A stretch of 23,001 nucleotides of DNA from Nitrospinota bacterium (GTDB lineage: Bacteria > Nitrospinota > Nitrospinia > JACRGO01), in the NCBI GenBank assembly GCA_016212295.1, contig JACRGO010000151.1, positions 1-23,001 on the forward strand. Reading direction: 5' to 3'. Of this stretch, positions 1-7,486 are shown piece after piece (position 1 is the first letter of the stretch; every line of letters starts with the position of its first letter). The position numbers and the translations under genes were made by a program. The notes beneath the pieces were generated by a model. That model was not told the DNA's origin and did no database searches. It was given only the letters and a program-made list of their open reading frames with translations.

Positions 1-726
1 CTTGCGGTAGTGGGAAAGGTCCTCCGGCCTGATCCAACTGGCGCGGATATAATTAATGGGGTTCTTGAGCTTCTCGCGCGAGCAGCGCATGATGCAGTAA
101 TCGAGGTAAAATCCCTTGTTCTTGTGCTTGGACTGCGAGGCGTGCGAGAGCATGTTCATGTGGGTGTTGGACATCCAGCATGAGTAAAAGCAACTGTTGT
201 TGGCAAGCAGTTGCAGATCGCATTTAACCGACTCGCGCATCCGCGACAAGAGCTTGAAGTCGCGATTGACCGCTATGTCCTCCAGGCATATACAGTCGGC
301 CCCTTCTTCCTCCCAGAACCTGGCCTTCTGGACGGTGTTGACTGCGGCGAATACGCCTATCCTGGTCTTGAAGGAATACCCCTTCTTGATCATTTTCAAA
401 AGAAGGGGATGGTTCAATGTGACTGAGTCAACCTTCATCCCGGCGAGCCAGTCCAGCAGGCGGCGGATGTCCTTTTGTCCGGTCCTGGTGAATTCAACGT
501 TTTCGAGGCATGAGGCGTTCAGGAGATAATTGAATTCAATCCCGGCCTCGTGGACCAGCTTCACGTAGTCACGCAGTTTTTTCCTTCCCACGTCCGGGAG
601 GGTAAAGGAGGCCCTGCCTCCGCCGGTGACGTCCGAGGTCATTTTCCCGTACAGCTCATACACCGGGAATTCCTTTAGAGCGGTAACGAGCTGGGGGTCA
701 AAATTACAGGCAACGCTTAATTTCAT
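1..726 (-). CDS. U32 family (collagenase-like peptidase family) protein, C-terminus beyond window
   Basis: An open frame of exactly 242 codons runs from ATG at 726 to the window edge with no stop, so the gene is partial. The N-terminal part reads as a TIM-barrel protein (MKLSVACNFDPQL at the start, then FNYLLNASCL at about 66-74). Four cysteines at residues 179, 183, 211 and 215 (NNSCFYSC and YCIMRC) fall where U32 proteins such as UbiU/UbiV and TrhP bind a [4Fe-4S] cluster. Members of this family are now mostly seen as Fe-S-dependent RNA or quinone hydroxylation factors rather than peptidases; the substrate here is unknown. AGGA lies about 9 nt upstream of the ATG. A long inverted repeat separates it from the upstream YceI gene. 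Family assignment is fairly sure, specific function is not. Confidence 0.8.
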   Translation of the reverse strand, partial: MKLSVACNFDPQLVTALKEFPVYELYGKMTSDVTGGGRASFTLPDVGRKKLRDYVKLVHEAGIEFNYLLNASCLENVEFTRTGQKDIRRLLDWLAGMKVDSVTLNHPLLLKMIKKGYSFKTRIGVFAAVNTVQKARFWEEEGADCICLEDIAVNRDFKLLSRMRESVKCDLQLLANNSCFYSCWMSNTHMNMLSHASQSKHKNKGFYLDYCIMRCSREKLKNPINYIRASWIRPEDLSHYRK

Positions 727-763
727 GTTGGACTATCCTTTCCCTGGTTTTTAAGAACATGTT

Positions 764-868
764 AGTGACTAAAGTTTAAAGTGAACTAAAGTGCCTAAAG
801 TTGTGGTAGGTTTTTTATAGTAGAAAAATAACTTCCACAACTTTAGCTCACTTTAAACTTTAGTCACT
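764..868. repeat. Long imperfect palindrome of ACTTTA-rich words
   Basis: The left arm (764-806) and right arm (835-868) are reverse complements over about 34 bp. The left arm carries one extra 9-bp block around 788-797. The loop (807-834) is AT-rich. The element fills the gap between the YceI stop and the U32 start and would form a strong hairpin in either transcript. Related words recur at 22,376-22,420 and 19,703-19,735, so this is a dispersed repeat rather than a dedicated terminator, although it may attenuate read-through from YceI into the U32 gene. Confidence 0.85.
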
Positions 869-877
869 TTAAACTTC

Positions 878-1513
878 TTAGCCCTGGCCTTCAAACAAGG
901 AGGCCGGGATATCCGTTTCAAAAAACACCTCAACCTTCTTGGCCACCCTGAAGATGAAAACTGACGGGTCGGGAATATTAAAATCCTGCAGATAGTTCAG
1001 CCATACATTCCCGTGGAAACTGTAGCCATTCGCCCTGTATTTGACCTTGACCGGTATGGCCACGCTTTTGGTGACGCCTTTTATTGTGAGGTCGCCCACG
1101 AGTGAAAACTCGAATTCCTTTTCCTTTTCCAGCCGGACGGGAAAATCCTTGAATTCGGTTGACCGGAAAATAATGTCCGGGTTTTTGTCAGCCTCGAAAC
1201 AGGTTTCATGCATCTTCTTGTCCCTTTCCTCATGGGCGGTGGTCATGTCCTTCACGGAGATAGTGATCTCGGCGGAATAGCCCTTTGGGTCCAGGCTGCG
1301 GGGAACAATCACCTTGCCATTGAATTTACGCGCGGTCCCATGCACCACGTGCAGGGTGGAGTCCAGGTGGAAGCCGATCTTTGTGTTCTCAAGCGAGAAG
1401 ATATGCTCTTCCGCCTCGCCGGACCCCGCCCGGCCGAAGGCCATGGCGGCAACGAAGACCATGAATGAAATAAAAACCCGTTTTACCGAATGCTCCTTAT
1501 GCTCCTTTTTCAT
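878..1513 (-). CDS. YceI family periplasmic protein
   Basis: 211 residues. A basic N-terminus and hydrophobic stretch (about 11-29, FISFMVFVAAMAFG) form a signal peptide, with the mature part beginning near residue 35. The mature part follows the YceI lipocalin-like beta-barrel plan: FSLENTKIGFHLDSTLH..HGTARKFNG near the start, DPKGYSAEITISVKDMTT in the middle, then the characteristic block (DKKMHETCFEADKNPDIIF) and FSLVGDLTIKGVTKSV. YceI proteins bind polyisoprenoids or other amphiphiles in the periplasm; the ligand cannot be told from sequence. An AGGGAG ribosome site lies 7 nt before the ATG. Length (about 175 mature residues) is normal. The gene appears to be transcribed alone, with repeats on both sides. 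Confidence 0.88.
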   Translation of the reverse strand: MKKEHKEHSVKRVFISFMVFVAAMAFGRAGSGEAEEHIFSLENTKIGFHLDSTLHVVHGTARKFNGKVIVPRSLDPKGYSAEITISVKDMTTAHEERDKKMHETCFEADKNPDIIFRSTEFKDFPVRLEKEKEFEFSLVGDLTIKGVTKSVAIPVKVKYRANGYSFHGNVWLNYLQDFNIPDPSVFIFRVAKKVEVFFETDIPASLFEGQG

Positions 1514-1531
1514 GTTTTTTCTCCCTAAACA

Positions 1532-1555
1532 ATTGACGATTGATGATTGACGATT
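1532..1555. repeat. 7-bp tandem repeat (ATTGAYG)
   Basis: Three consecutive copies of ATTGACG / ATTGATG / ATTGACG followed by a partial copy, just upstream of the YceI ribosome site. A second unrelated 7-bp tandem repeat lies about 190 bp away at 1741-1773. Confidence 0.7.
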
Positions 1556-1618
1556 TGTCTTTAGATACTTACCACTGAATATCTGATAATTTATCTCTCA
1601 CTATTTAAAAAAAATATA

Positions 1619-1712
1619 GAACGCGGATGATGCGGATTAAGCGGATCTACGCTGATTTTTAAAAACAATTTTTTATCCGCGCAAATCCGTTTTATCCGTG
1701 TCATCCGCGTTC
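1619..1712. repeat. Inverted intergenic repeat of the 'ATCCGCGT' family, copy 1
   Basis: Two 38-bp arms (1619-1656 and 1675-1712) are reverse complements with roughly 8 mismatches. They start with GAACGCGGATGA on the left and end with TCATCCGCGTTC on the right, around an 18-nt AT-rich loop. The same arms recur at 12,469-12,651 around a longer loop, and a short relative lies at 14,571-14,605. It sits between YceI and the MMPL gene and contains no reading frame. Confidence 0.88.
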
Positions 1713-1740
1713 CATTAAAATTTCAAATATTTTTTGGCTA

Positions 1741-1773
1741 GCCTTCAGCCTTCAGCCTTCAGCCTTCAGCCTT
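1741..1773. repeat. 7-bp tandem repeat (GCCTTCA)n overlapping the MMPL stop codon
   Basis: Four full copies of GCCTTCA (AGGCTGA on the coding strand) plus a partial fifth. The MMPL stop codon (1752-1754, TGA on the minus strand) lies inside copy 2, so the last residues of that protein (ERLKAEG) are encoded by the repeat. Confidence 0.85.
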
Positions 1774-3971
1774 TCACCCTTCACTTCCTCCCCTTTCCTG
1801 AAACAAAACAAAAGCGCGGGCAGTATCAGCAGGTTCCCGATCAGCGCCGCCAAGAAGGAAAAGGAGGAAAGAATGCCGAAGTTCCGCGTTGGAATGAATT
1901 GGGAAAAGGCGAAAACCAGAAACCCCAGGGAAAGGACCATGGAGGTGAAAATAATCGCCCCGCCGGTCTTCCGGTAGCCCAGGTAAACTGCCCCGCTTAT
2001 GTCCTCCTTCCAGGAAATGGATTTCAAATGGCAAAGGAAATGCCCGGTTTCGTCCACCGCGATCCCAAGTATCACGCTGGCCACCATGACATTAGCAACG
2101 TCGAAGTCCAGCCCAAGCGTGAACATAAGACAAAAAGCGCAAAAAATCGGAAAGAGATTCGGGATGACCGCCAGGAGGCCGAGGCTTAGGTCCTTGAGCA
2201 GCAGGAAAAAACAAATCAGGATAACCAGGAAGCTGGAGCCGAAGCTTTTAAACAGGGTCTCAAGCAGATAGCTTTGCGCGCTAAGGATAAGCGGGAATTG
2301 GCCGGTAACGGCCATCTTCATTTTCCGCGAAAGAGGACTTCTGTAAAACGCCTTTTCCACTTCCAGCTTGATCTGACGGAATTCCTCGTAATCGATGGTG
2401 GGAAGCCCCAATGTTATCCTGGCCTTGGAAAATGTGGGATTGACAAAGGAGCGCAGGACCTCAGGATTTTTTTCAAGAAGGGTTTGAAAATACACTCCAA
2501 CCAAAAAATCAGGGGGCGGCCTGAAGGCGCGGAATTTCAGTCCATGCAGCTCAGCCAGAAGGGACGCGACGGAATACGCCCTCCTGACTCCATTGATTTT
2601 TTCCAGATCAACGCCAAAGGCATAAATGTCATCCAGAATTTTAGCGCTCTTTAATTCGTTTTCTTCTCCCTCAATGACCATTTCGATGCTGGTTAAAGGC
2701 AGCCCGGCCTCTTCAAGGAAGGAGGTGTTTTGCCTTATGAAGCTGTCTTGCTTGAAATAGTACAGGCCGTTGGTTTGGAAATGGACGTCCTGGCAGTGGA
2801 GCAAGGCATAAGCCACTGGAACCACCGCCAACAACAGTATGGCAGCGCGCCATTTCCGGACCCCGGAAGCCATGTGTCTGAAAAAACCGTCCAGGTCGAC
2901 CCTGGTGGTTGACGGCCCTTTTTTCAGCAGGACCAAAAGCAGGGCCGGGAAAACAGAGAAGAGCAGGAATAGGGATATAAAGCAGCCGATAAAAAGATAA
3001 ACGCCAAGGGACTTGATGGGTCCCAACGGACTCAAGGCAAAAGAGCCGAAACCCACGGCTGTGGTGAAATTAGCGAATAGGCATGGGGCGAATTTTTCCC
3101 GCATGGTCTGAAGCAGTCCTTCCTCAAGCCGGCCTTCGGCCATCGGATGGGACGCCAGATGCTCAAGCAGGTGTATGGCGGCGGCAAGAGTGATGATGTA
3201 CAGGATCACCGGCGTGATGGAATTCACTATATTAAGATCGCTTCCCATGTACCCGATAAAACCCATCATGAAAATTTCCGTGAAAAGGATCAGGATCATT
3301 GGAGCAGCGACCAAGCGTATGTCGCGGAAAAGGTAAAAAAGGACCGCCACGGATATGATGAAAAGAAGCGGGAAGAATACCGCCACCGCCTCCTCGGGGG
3401 TCTCGCTGAGAAAGTGGTTCAACACGGGCTGCCCCGCGATTTTCACCGACTTCATGTCAACTCCGCATTGGACAAGGACCTTTTCCGCGTCGTGAAAGAT
3501 ATCTCCTCTTTGGGCGGATGAGGCGGCCTTGATCTTCAAGGCAAAGGCCAGGTAATTTTTGTCCAAGGACAGAAAGCCGCCCTTCTTTTCAAAGGGGTTG
3601 CCCTCCACCATCTCCTTCATCTTTTGGACGTCCAGCCGGCCCTCGGTTGCTGTCACGATTTCCGCGTATTTTTCAAGAGGATTGTACACCCCCTCAACGC
3701 CCTGGATTTGTTTCAGCCTTTTGCTGATCTCTCCATATAATGGGGAATCAAGGGTCTTCTCAATAGGGGCCTGGATCAGGACGAACAGATACTCGTCGCT
3801 CCCGAATTCCCGCTTGAACTGATCGTAGACCTCCTTGGCGGGGTCCCCGTCCGCGAAAAAAATTTCAGTGGAACTGTCCAGCCTTATCCTCATTGAGAAG
3901 AAAAGGGCGGGCAGGGCCAGGAGGAAGACACACGCCAGTATTTTGTAGTGATGGTCGAGAATGGTTTTCAT
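1752..3971 (-). CDS. MMPL/RND family exporter (HAE3-like)
   Basis: 739 residues, with the internal duplication typical of the RND superfamily. An N-terminal membrane helix (about 11-28) is followed by a large periplasmic domain, then a bundle of helices (from PEEAVAVFFPLLFIISVAV) and a linker. A second half follows with its own helix near residue 375, a second periplasmic domain and a final helix bundle. The motif GIAVDETGHFL in the second half matches the RND GhxxD-type proton-relay segment; the equivalent first-half helix (NIVNSITPVILYI) lacks the Asp. Such proteins, including HpnN, export lipids or other hydrophobic molecules from the inner membrane. It starts 5 nt after the stop of the upstream radical SAM gene, so the two form an operon. 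The substrate is unknown; a lipid is inferred from the family. The C-terminal tail is made of tandem-repeat DNA. Confidence 0.88.
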   Translation of the reverse strand: MKTILDHHYKILACVFLLALPALFFSMRIRLDSSTEIFFADGDPAKEVYDQFKREFGSDEYLFVLIQAPIEKTLDSPLYGEISKRLKQIQGVEGVYNPLEKYAEIVTATEGRLDVQKMKEMVEGNPFEKKGGFLSLDKNYLAFALKIKAASSAQRGDIFHDAEKVLVQCGVDMKSVKIAGQPVLNHFLSETPEEAVAVFFPLLFIISVAVLFYLFRDIRLVAAPMILILFTEIFMMGFIGYMGSDLNIVNSITPVILYIITLAAAIHLLEHLASHPMAEGRLEEGLLQTMREKFAPCLFANFTTAVGFGSFALSPLGPIKSLGVYLFIGCFISLFLLFSVFPALLLVLLKKGPSTTRVDLDGFFRHMASGVRKWRAAILLLAVVPVAYALLHCQDVHFQTNGLYYFKQDSFIRQNTSFLEEAGLPLTSIEMVIEGEENELKSAKILDDIYAFGVDLEKINGVRRAYSVASLLAELHGLKFRAFRPPPDFLVGVYFQTLLEKNPEVLRSFVNPTFSKARITLGLPTIDYEEFRQIKLEVEKAFYRSPLSRKMKMAVTGQFPLILSAQSYLLETLFKSFGSSFLVILICFFLLLKDLSLGLLAVIPNLFPIFCAFCLMFTLGLDFDVANVMVASVILGIAVDETGHFLCHLKSISWKEDISGAVYLGYRKTGGAIIFTSMVLSLGFLVFAFSQFIPTRNFGILSSFSFLAALIGNLLILPALLFCFRKGEEVKGERLKAEG

Positions 3972-3976
3972 AGTCT

Positions 3977-5398
3977 TTAAAATCTATGCCTTGAGCGGAA
4001 CTGGTCTCCCTGGAACCATCCCCTTATGTATTCAAAATTATTGAGCATGACCTTCAAGGACCCCTTTTCCCTGTTCCTTATTAGATTATTGTCGACAAAC
4101 CATCCTGGACGGAAAAACATTTTCATGTTCTCCCAATTCATGGCCCTGTTCAGTTGCTTGTTTGTCATGTGCCTGGTCCTGACGTTGCACATAAAGCCGT
4201 TGTAGCGGCTCAGACCGTTTTTGTTTGTCACAAGCCCCATTTCCAGAAGCTCTTCCCGCAGCTTCGTGCTTGGATACGGGGTCAGGCACTGCACTACCGC
4301 CAAGTCTATCCTGAGTTTTTTCGCCTCCTTGAACACGTTCCGCACGTCTTCCCTGGTGTCGTCCGGGTTCCCCACTATGAAGCCGCCCAGTATGGCGATG
4401 CCGCGGCTCTTCAGGAGATCAACGGCCTGGACGGTCTTTTCCCTTATATCGCCCTTCTTCAGAAACTGGAGGTTCTTTTTGTGAACGGACTCTATGCCGA
4501 GGAACACCAGCTTGAAATTGGCCGCGGCCATCTTGTCGACCAGTTCCGGGTCCTGCGCGATGCCAAGCACCGAGGCCTGCACGAAGTACTCCATGGAGTT
4601 GAGTCCCTTTTCCACTATGGCCTCGCAAATGGCCTTGAACCGTGGAACGTCCTGGGTGATGTTGTCGTCAACCATTAGCACGGTCTCCACCTTGCCGGAC
4701 TTAACCCGCTCCAGGTCCCGTATGACCCTGTCTATTGAATAGGGACGAAAACTCCTTCCGTACATATTGGCTATGGAGCAAAAACTGCATTGAAAGGAGC
4801 AGCCACGGGAGGTCTCGATTGCGTCCATCTTCTTGCTCAGGTAAGTAAAATTCTTGAGCAGCCTTGGGGAACGGTCCGGCAGTGGAAGAGTCGAAAGGTC
4901 CATCAACTCTCCGGGCGGATTGTGCGCGAACTTCCCGTTTTCCTTATATGAAAGTCCGGGGATGCCGGAAAACGAGGCCCCCCTTTCCAAGGCATCGGCC
5001 AGCATGGGGAAGGCCCTTTCTCCCTCGCCCCTGATTATAAAATCGAATGCCGGGTCCCGCTCTTCGGCCAGGGTCTTCCACTGGGTGGTGGCGTGGTAGC
5101 CGCCAAGGGCGATTTTTATCCCAGGATCAAATTGCCGGATAAGGGACATGGCCTTTTTGGCGGTCGGGTATTGAAAACTCATGCTGCTTACGCCTGCCAG
5201 GTCCGGCGTGAACTCACGAAGACAATCGCTTAAGCAAGCTCCAACGCCCTTGTGCGCCAGCACCAGGTCCAGGATTTTCACCTCATGGCCTTTCAGGTTG
5301 GCTGCAATGGAGCACAGACCCAGGTTGGGGATCTTGACCATCCTGAAGAAATTGTTCGCCGCGTCCGGCATGGCAATAAGAAGTATTTTCATGGGCAT
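3977..5398 (-). CDS. B12-binding domain radical SAM protein
   Basis: 473 residues. An N-terminal Rossmann-like cobalamin-binding domain (about 1-140: KILLIAMPD, TPDLAGVSSMSFQYPTA, IALGGYHAT, FIIRGEGERAF) precedes a radical SAM barrel with the cluster motif ETSRGCSFQCSFCSIANMYG (Cys 200, 204, 207). The C-terminal extension after about residue 380 (FMCNVRTRHMTNKQLNRAM) resembles that of class B radical SAM enzymes acting on lipids or tetrapyrroles. It is upstream of, and nearly contiguous with, the MMPL exporter, suggesting it makes or modifies the exported compound. Length and exporter context resemble hopanoid-associated HpnJ, but no other hopanoid gene is present and I do not assign that name. 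A second in-frame ATG at 5392 (MKILLIAM) is an equally good start. No strong ribosome site is seen. Confidence 0.9.
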   Translation of the reverse strand: MPMKILLIAMPDAANNFFRMVKIPNLGLCSIAANLKGHEVKILDLVLAHKGVGACLSDCLREFTPDLAGVSSMSFQYPTAKKAMSLIRQFDPGIKIALGGYHATTQWKTLAEERDPAFDFIIRGEGERAFPMLADALERGASFSGIPGLSYKENGKFAHNPPGELMDLSTLPLPDRSPRLLKNFTYLSKKMDAIETSRGCSFQCSFCSIANMYGRSFRPYSIDRVIRDLERVKSGKVETVLMVDDNITQDVPRFKAICEAIVEKGLNSMEYFVQASVLGIAQDPELVDKMAAANFKLVFLGIESVHKKNLQFLKKGDIREKTVQAVDLLKSRGIAILGGFIVGNPDDTREDVRNVFKEAKKLRIDLAVVQCLTPYPSTKLREELLEMGLVTNKNGLSRYNGFMCNVRTRHMTNKQLNRAMNWENMKMFFRPGWFVDNNLIRNREKGSLKVMLNNFEYIRGWFQGDQFRSRHRF

Positions 5399-5606
5399 AC
5401 TTTAGGCGCTTTTAATTTGGCAGCGGACAGAGGCCGCGCCGCGCCGTCAATTTTTAAATAAAGATGTATTGGAAAATAAGGAAAGAATGGGTTACAAGGA
5501 CTCAACAGGCTGAAGTGTGCATTAAAAGCGTAAATTCCCGGCGGTAATAATATTGATTATATTATCAATAATTTTGGGGGCCTTTTTCAACTCCCTACCG
5601 TTTCAG
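5399..5606. other. Gap upstream of the radical SAM/MMPL operon, with an AT-rich palindrome
   Basis: No coding frame is supported here. A palindrome TATTGAT-6 nt-ATCAATA spans 5551-5570 and could be an operator or a promoter-proximal element for the minus-strand operon, about 150 bp upstream of its first ATG. No convincing -35/-10 pair was found. Confidence 0.35.
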
Positions 5607-5607
5607 C

Positions 5608-5655
5608 AAAAAAATGAAGAAAAAGGGAGGATAACGGGACCCCCGCTATCCTCCC
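5608..5655 (-). terminator. Intrinsic terminator of the carbonic anhydrase gene
   Basis: A 14-bp stem (5625-5638 against 5642-5655) with a 3-nt loop lies 27 nt past the stop codon. In the minus-strand RNA every position pairs (one as G-U), while the plus-strand RNA would have an A-C mismatch. The downstream side on the minus strand is T-rich (5608-5624). Both features indicate that it terminates the minus-strand gene. Confidence 0.88.
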
Positions 5656-5682
5656 ATATTGGACGCCTGGACGTTGAAATTC

Positions 5683-6453
5683 CTAATCGTTGTCCTCTTT
5701 TATGGTCCTTCCGTGCAGGGCCTGCACCGGCCTGAAGTTGTCCTTGTGAACAGCTTGCAATTGCTTAATTTGCTTACTCGACATCTGAATGGGTTCCACC
5801 ATGACCAGCCACTTGACCCCCTCGGTGCAGGGAGGCGTGGTAAGGGACCCGTCATACCTGTAGGTTTTCTTGCCGTGGGGCAGAAGCGACGTCATATCCG
5901 TGTTGAATGGGATGCTTGTTTCATCGCCGGAATTCTTGATTTTAGAGAGCTTGCCCCACATCTTCGAGTATTTTGAATTGGTGTCGCCGTTCTCGATAAG
6001 GACCCCCACCACAGCGAGATTGCCGCTGGAATCCTTGTGGACGAAATGGGCCTCGGCGTCGTATTGCTTGCCGTTCACGGTATGCTCGCTTGGGCTGTGG
6101 AAATGGTACTGGAGCAGGGTGTAGGTTGTGCCATCCACCACTATGGTCCGGGTGGGGTCCATTTGAACAGCGTGCCCATTATTTATGATGCCCAGGTTCG
6201 GGTCATAGTTAAAGGTGATATCGGTCAGGCTCTCGGCCGTGGCGCCGGTGATGTCGATTGGCGATTGGCTAGTCCCGGAATCGCAGGCTTTGTAGGCTGT
6301 ATCAAGGCCGCCCCAATGCGCGGGGCCGTGGTCGCCTTCATAGGTCCAGTGGGCGGTCTCGGCCGCTGACAGCTCATGTCCAACGACCCCGTAAAAAGCG
6401 CAAAAACCCAGGAAAAACGCCAAAAACGAAAAATTCCTTATTTTGCTTCTCAT
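5683..6453 (-). CDS. Alpha-class carbonic anhydrase, exported
   Basis: 256 residues with a signal peptide (about 1-31, hydrophobic core FSFLAFFLGFCAFYGVVG). The enzyme hydrates CO2 to bicarbonate in the periplasm. All hallmark residues are present: zinc ligands His117 and His119 in QYHFHSPSEH, His136 in AEAHFVH, the gatekeeper Thr205 in SLTTPPCTE, and a proton-shuttle candidate His94 in NNGHAV. Cys57 (KACDSG) and Cys209 (TPPCTE) are placed for the disulfide typical of bacterial alpha enzymes, consistent with export. SQSPIDI near the mature start is also typical. Length matches bacterial relatives. It appears to be a single-gene unit, with its own promoter candidate (6558-6587) and terminator (5608-5655). 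AGGGAG lies about 11 nt from the ATG. Confidence 0.96.
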   Translation of the reverse strand: MRSKIRNFSFLAFFLGFCAFYGVVGHELSAAETAHWTYEGDHGPAHWGGLDTAYKACDSGTSQSPIDITGATAESLTDITFNYDPNLGIINNGHAVQMDPTRTIVVDGTTYTLLQYHFHSPSEHTVNGKQYDAEAHFVHKDSSGNLAVVGVLIENGDTNSKYSKMWGKLSKIKNSGDETSIPFNTDMTSLLPHGKKTYRYDGSLTTPPCTEGVKWLVMVEPIQMSSKQIKQLQAVHKDNFRPVQALHGRTIKEDND

Positions 6454-6557
6454 GGATTACTGTCTCCCTTTAAATTTTTGTGGTCCTGGTAAAAGAAAAA
6501 TCCATCCTTTGAATAAAGTATCTTCTCCCCCCTTTCCTGAATGATATAAGGAGAAGA

Positions 6558-6587
6558 ATGATAATTTATTTTTTACATTTGAGTCAA
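6558..6587 (-). promoter_or_regulatory. Candidate sigma-70-type promoter of the carbonic anhydrase gene
   Basis: On the minus strand TTGACT (6587-6582) and TATCAT (6563-6558) are separated by 18 nt. Each box is one mismatch from consensus. A start site near 6551 would give a leader of about 100 nt. Assignment is by eye only. Confidence 0.5.
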
Positions 6588-6656
6588 CAGACATTAATTT
6601 GCGTTTTCCGCTCAAATTTTTCAACCGTTTATTGGAATTTTTTTAAAAGCTATTCA

Positions 6657-6989
6657 TTATTCAAGGTGTGTGGACTCATTTGAGTTTCTTTTTCCCAGTG
6701 CTTCTCGAATCCAGGAAGGGTTGCGTCTCATATCCAAAACAGCAATTACTCTCGCGGTGTCCACGTCTGTTTCGTAATAAATGGCAAAAGGAAATCTCTT
6801 TGACAGCATTCGACGTAAACTGAATTGTTTGACATGGATTCCGGCATAAAGTTTTAAGGATTCGAGGTCGGAAATCAAACTATCGAAAAAATAATCACCT
6901 ATGCCTGGCTCTTTATGCTCATAAAAAAGCCGCCCTTCATATAGGTCCATTGCAACTTCTTTTAAGGCAAGGACCTTCCTTATCTTCAT
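6657..6989 (-). CDS. RelE/ParE-family toxin
   Basis: 110 residues with the ParE/RelE fold pattern. An N-terminal helix region (EVAMDLYEGRLFYEHKEPG, YFFDSLISDLESL) is followed by the C-terminal beta-sheet block RRMLSKRFPFAIYYETD and VIAVLDMRRNPSWI, typical of type II toxins that cut mRNA on the ribosome or poison gyrase. The target cannot be told. Its ATG overlaps the antitoxin stop by 1 nt (TGATG), so it is translationally coupled to it. Base composition is more AT-rich than the metabolic genes around it, as usual for mobile toxin-antitoxin loci. The gene looks intact. Confidence 0.88.
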   Translation of the reverse strand: MKIRKVLALKEVAMDLYEGRLFYEHKEPGIGDYFFDSLISDLESLKLYAGIHVKQFSLRRMLSKRFPFAIYYETDVDTARVIAVLDMRRNPSWIREALGKRNSNESTHLE

Positions 6990-7192
6990 CAGAGCGAGTC
7001 CTTCCTTAAGTCCTCAATGGCAATGAATTCAGCTTCACCATTTTCAATTTTCCTTTTTCTATACTCAAGAATTTTTCCATGCCATGCCGGTGACTTTATT
7101 TCCTGCTCTTCATGGCCTAATGCATTCCATAGTTCTTCCATCGCCTGTAAACGCTCAATTGTGGACATCTTCTTGATCTCGGCAGTAGTCAT
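6989..7192 (-). CDS. Addiction-module antitoxin (PF09720-like)
   Basis: 67 residues. The pattern MTTAEIKKMSTIERLQAMEELWNAL is characteristic of the small 'addiction module protein' antitoxins found upstream of RelE/ParE toxins. The remainder (SPAWHGKILEYRKRKIENGE) continues the family pattern up to the FIAIEDLRKDSL tail that would wrap the toxin. GGAGG lies 4 nt before the ATG. It precedes the toxin with a 1-nt overlap, the usual antitoxin-first order. Such antitoxins are expected to repress their own operon, but no operator was identified. Confidence 0.85.
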   Translation of the reverse strand: MTTAEIKKMSTIERLQAMEELWNALGHEEQEIKSPAWHGKILEYRKRKIENGEAEFIAIEDLRKDSL

Positions 7193-7486
7193 AATCCCTC
7201 CTAATTACTTTATTCAATTCCGCTTAATAATATTGTACCCAAAATTTAAGGTGTAAAATAATTTCCTTCTTTTACATGAGGATGAAAATCCGATTAATGT
7301 TTTGTCCGAGAATGAGATTGGTGATTAGGCCGCCTTGAATCGTGAGTTAACTTTAGTTTAGCTTCAATATTTATTTGCTTGAATTCTCCGGCTCGATTTT
7401 TTAAAAGATTTAATTTTAAACCATTGCAAAATTTAGGTTCAGTCAAAACATTTTTTTAAAACTATTTTTTATTCTATGTTGGATGT
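7193..7486. other. AT-rich gap with no recognised gene
   Basis: Nothing coding is recognised between the antitoxin start and the end of the SIR2 remnant. The promoter of the toxin-antitoxin pair should lie here; a TACAAT on the minus strand near 7236 is a possible -10 box, without a good -35. Confidence 0.4.

Noticed and set aside
764-868. CRISPR-like array
   Set aside because: The words are inverted, not regularly spaced direct repeats, and there are no spacers of constant length or cas genes.
3977-5398. Naming the radical SAM gene hpnJ on the basis of length and the MMPL neighbour
   Set aside because: No hopanoid gene is visible and the motif set is common to many B12-radical SAM enzymes.
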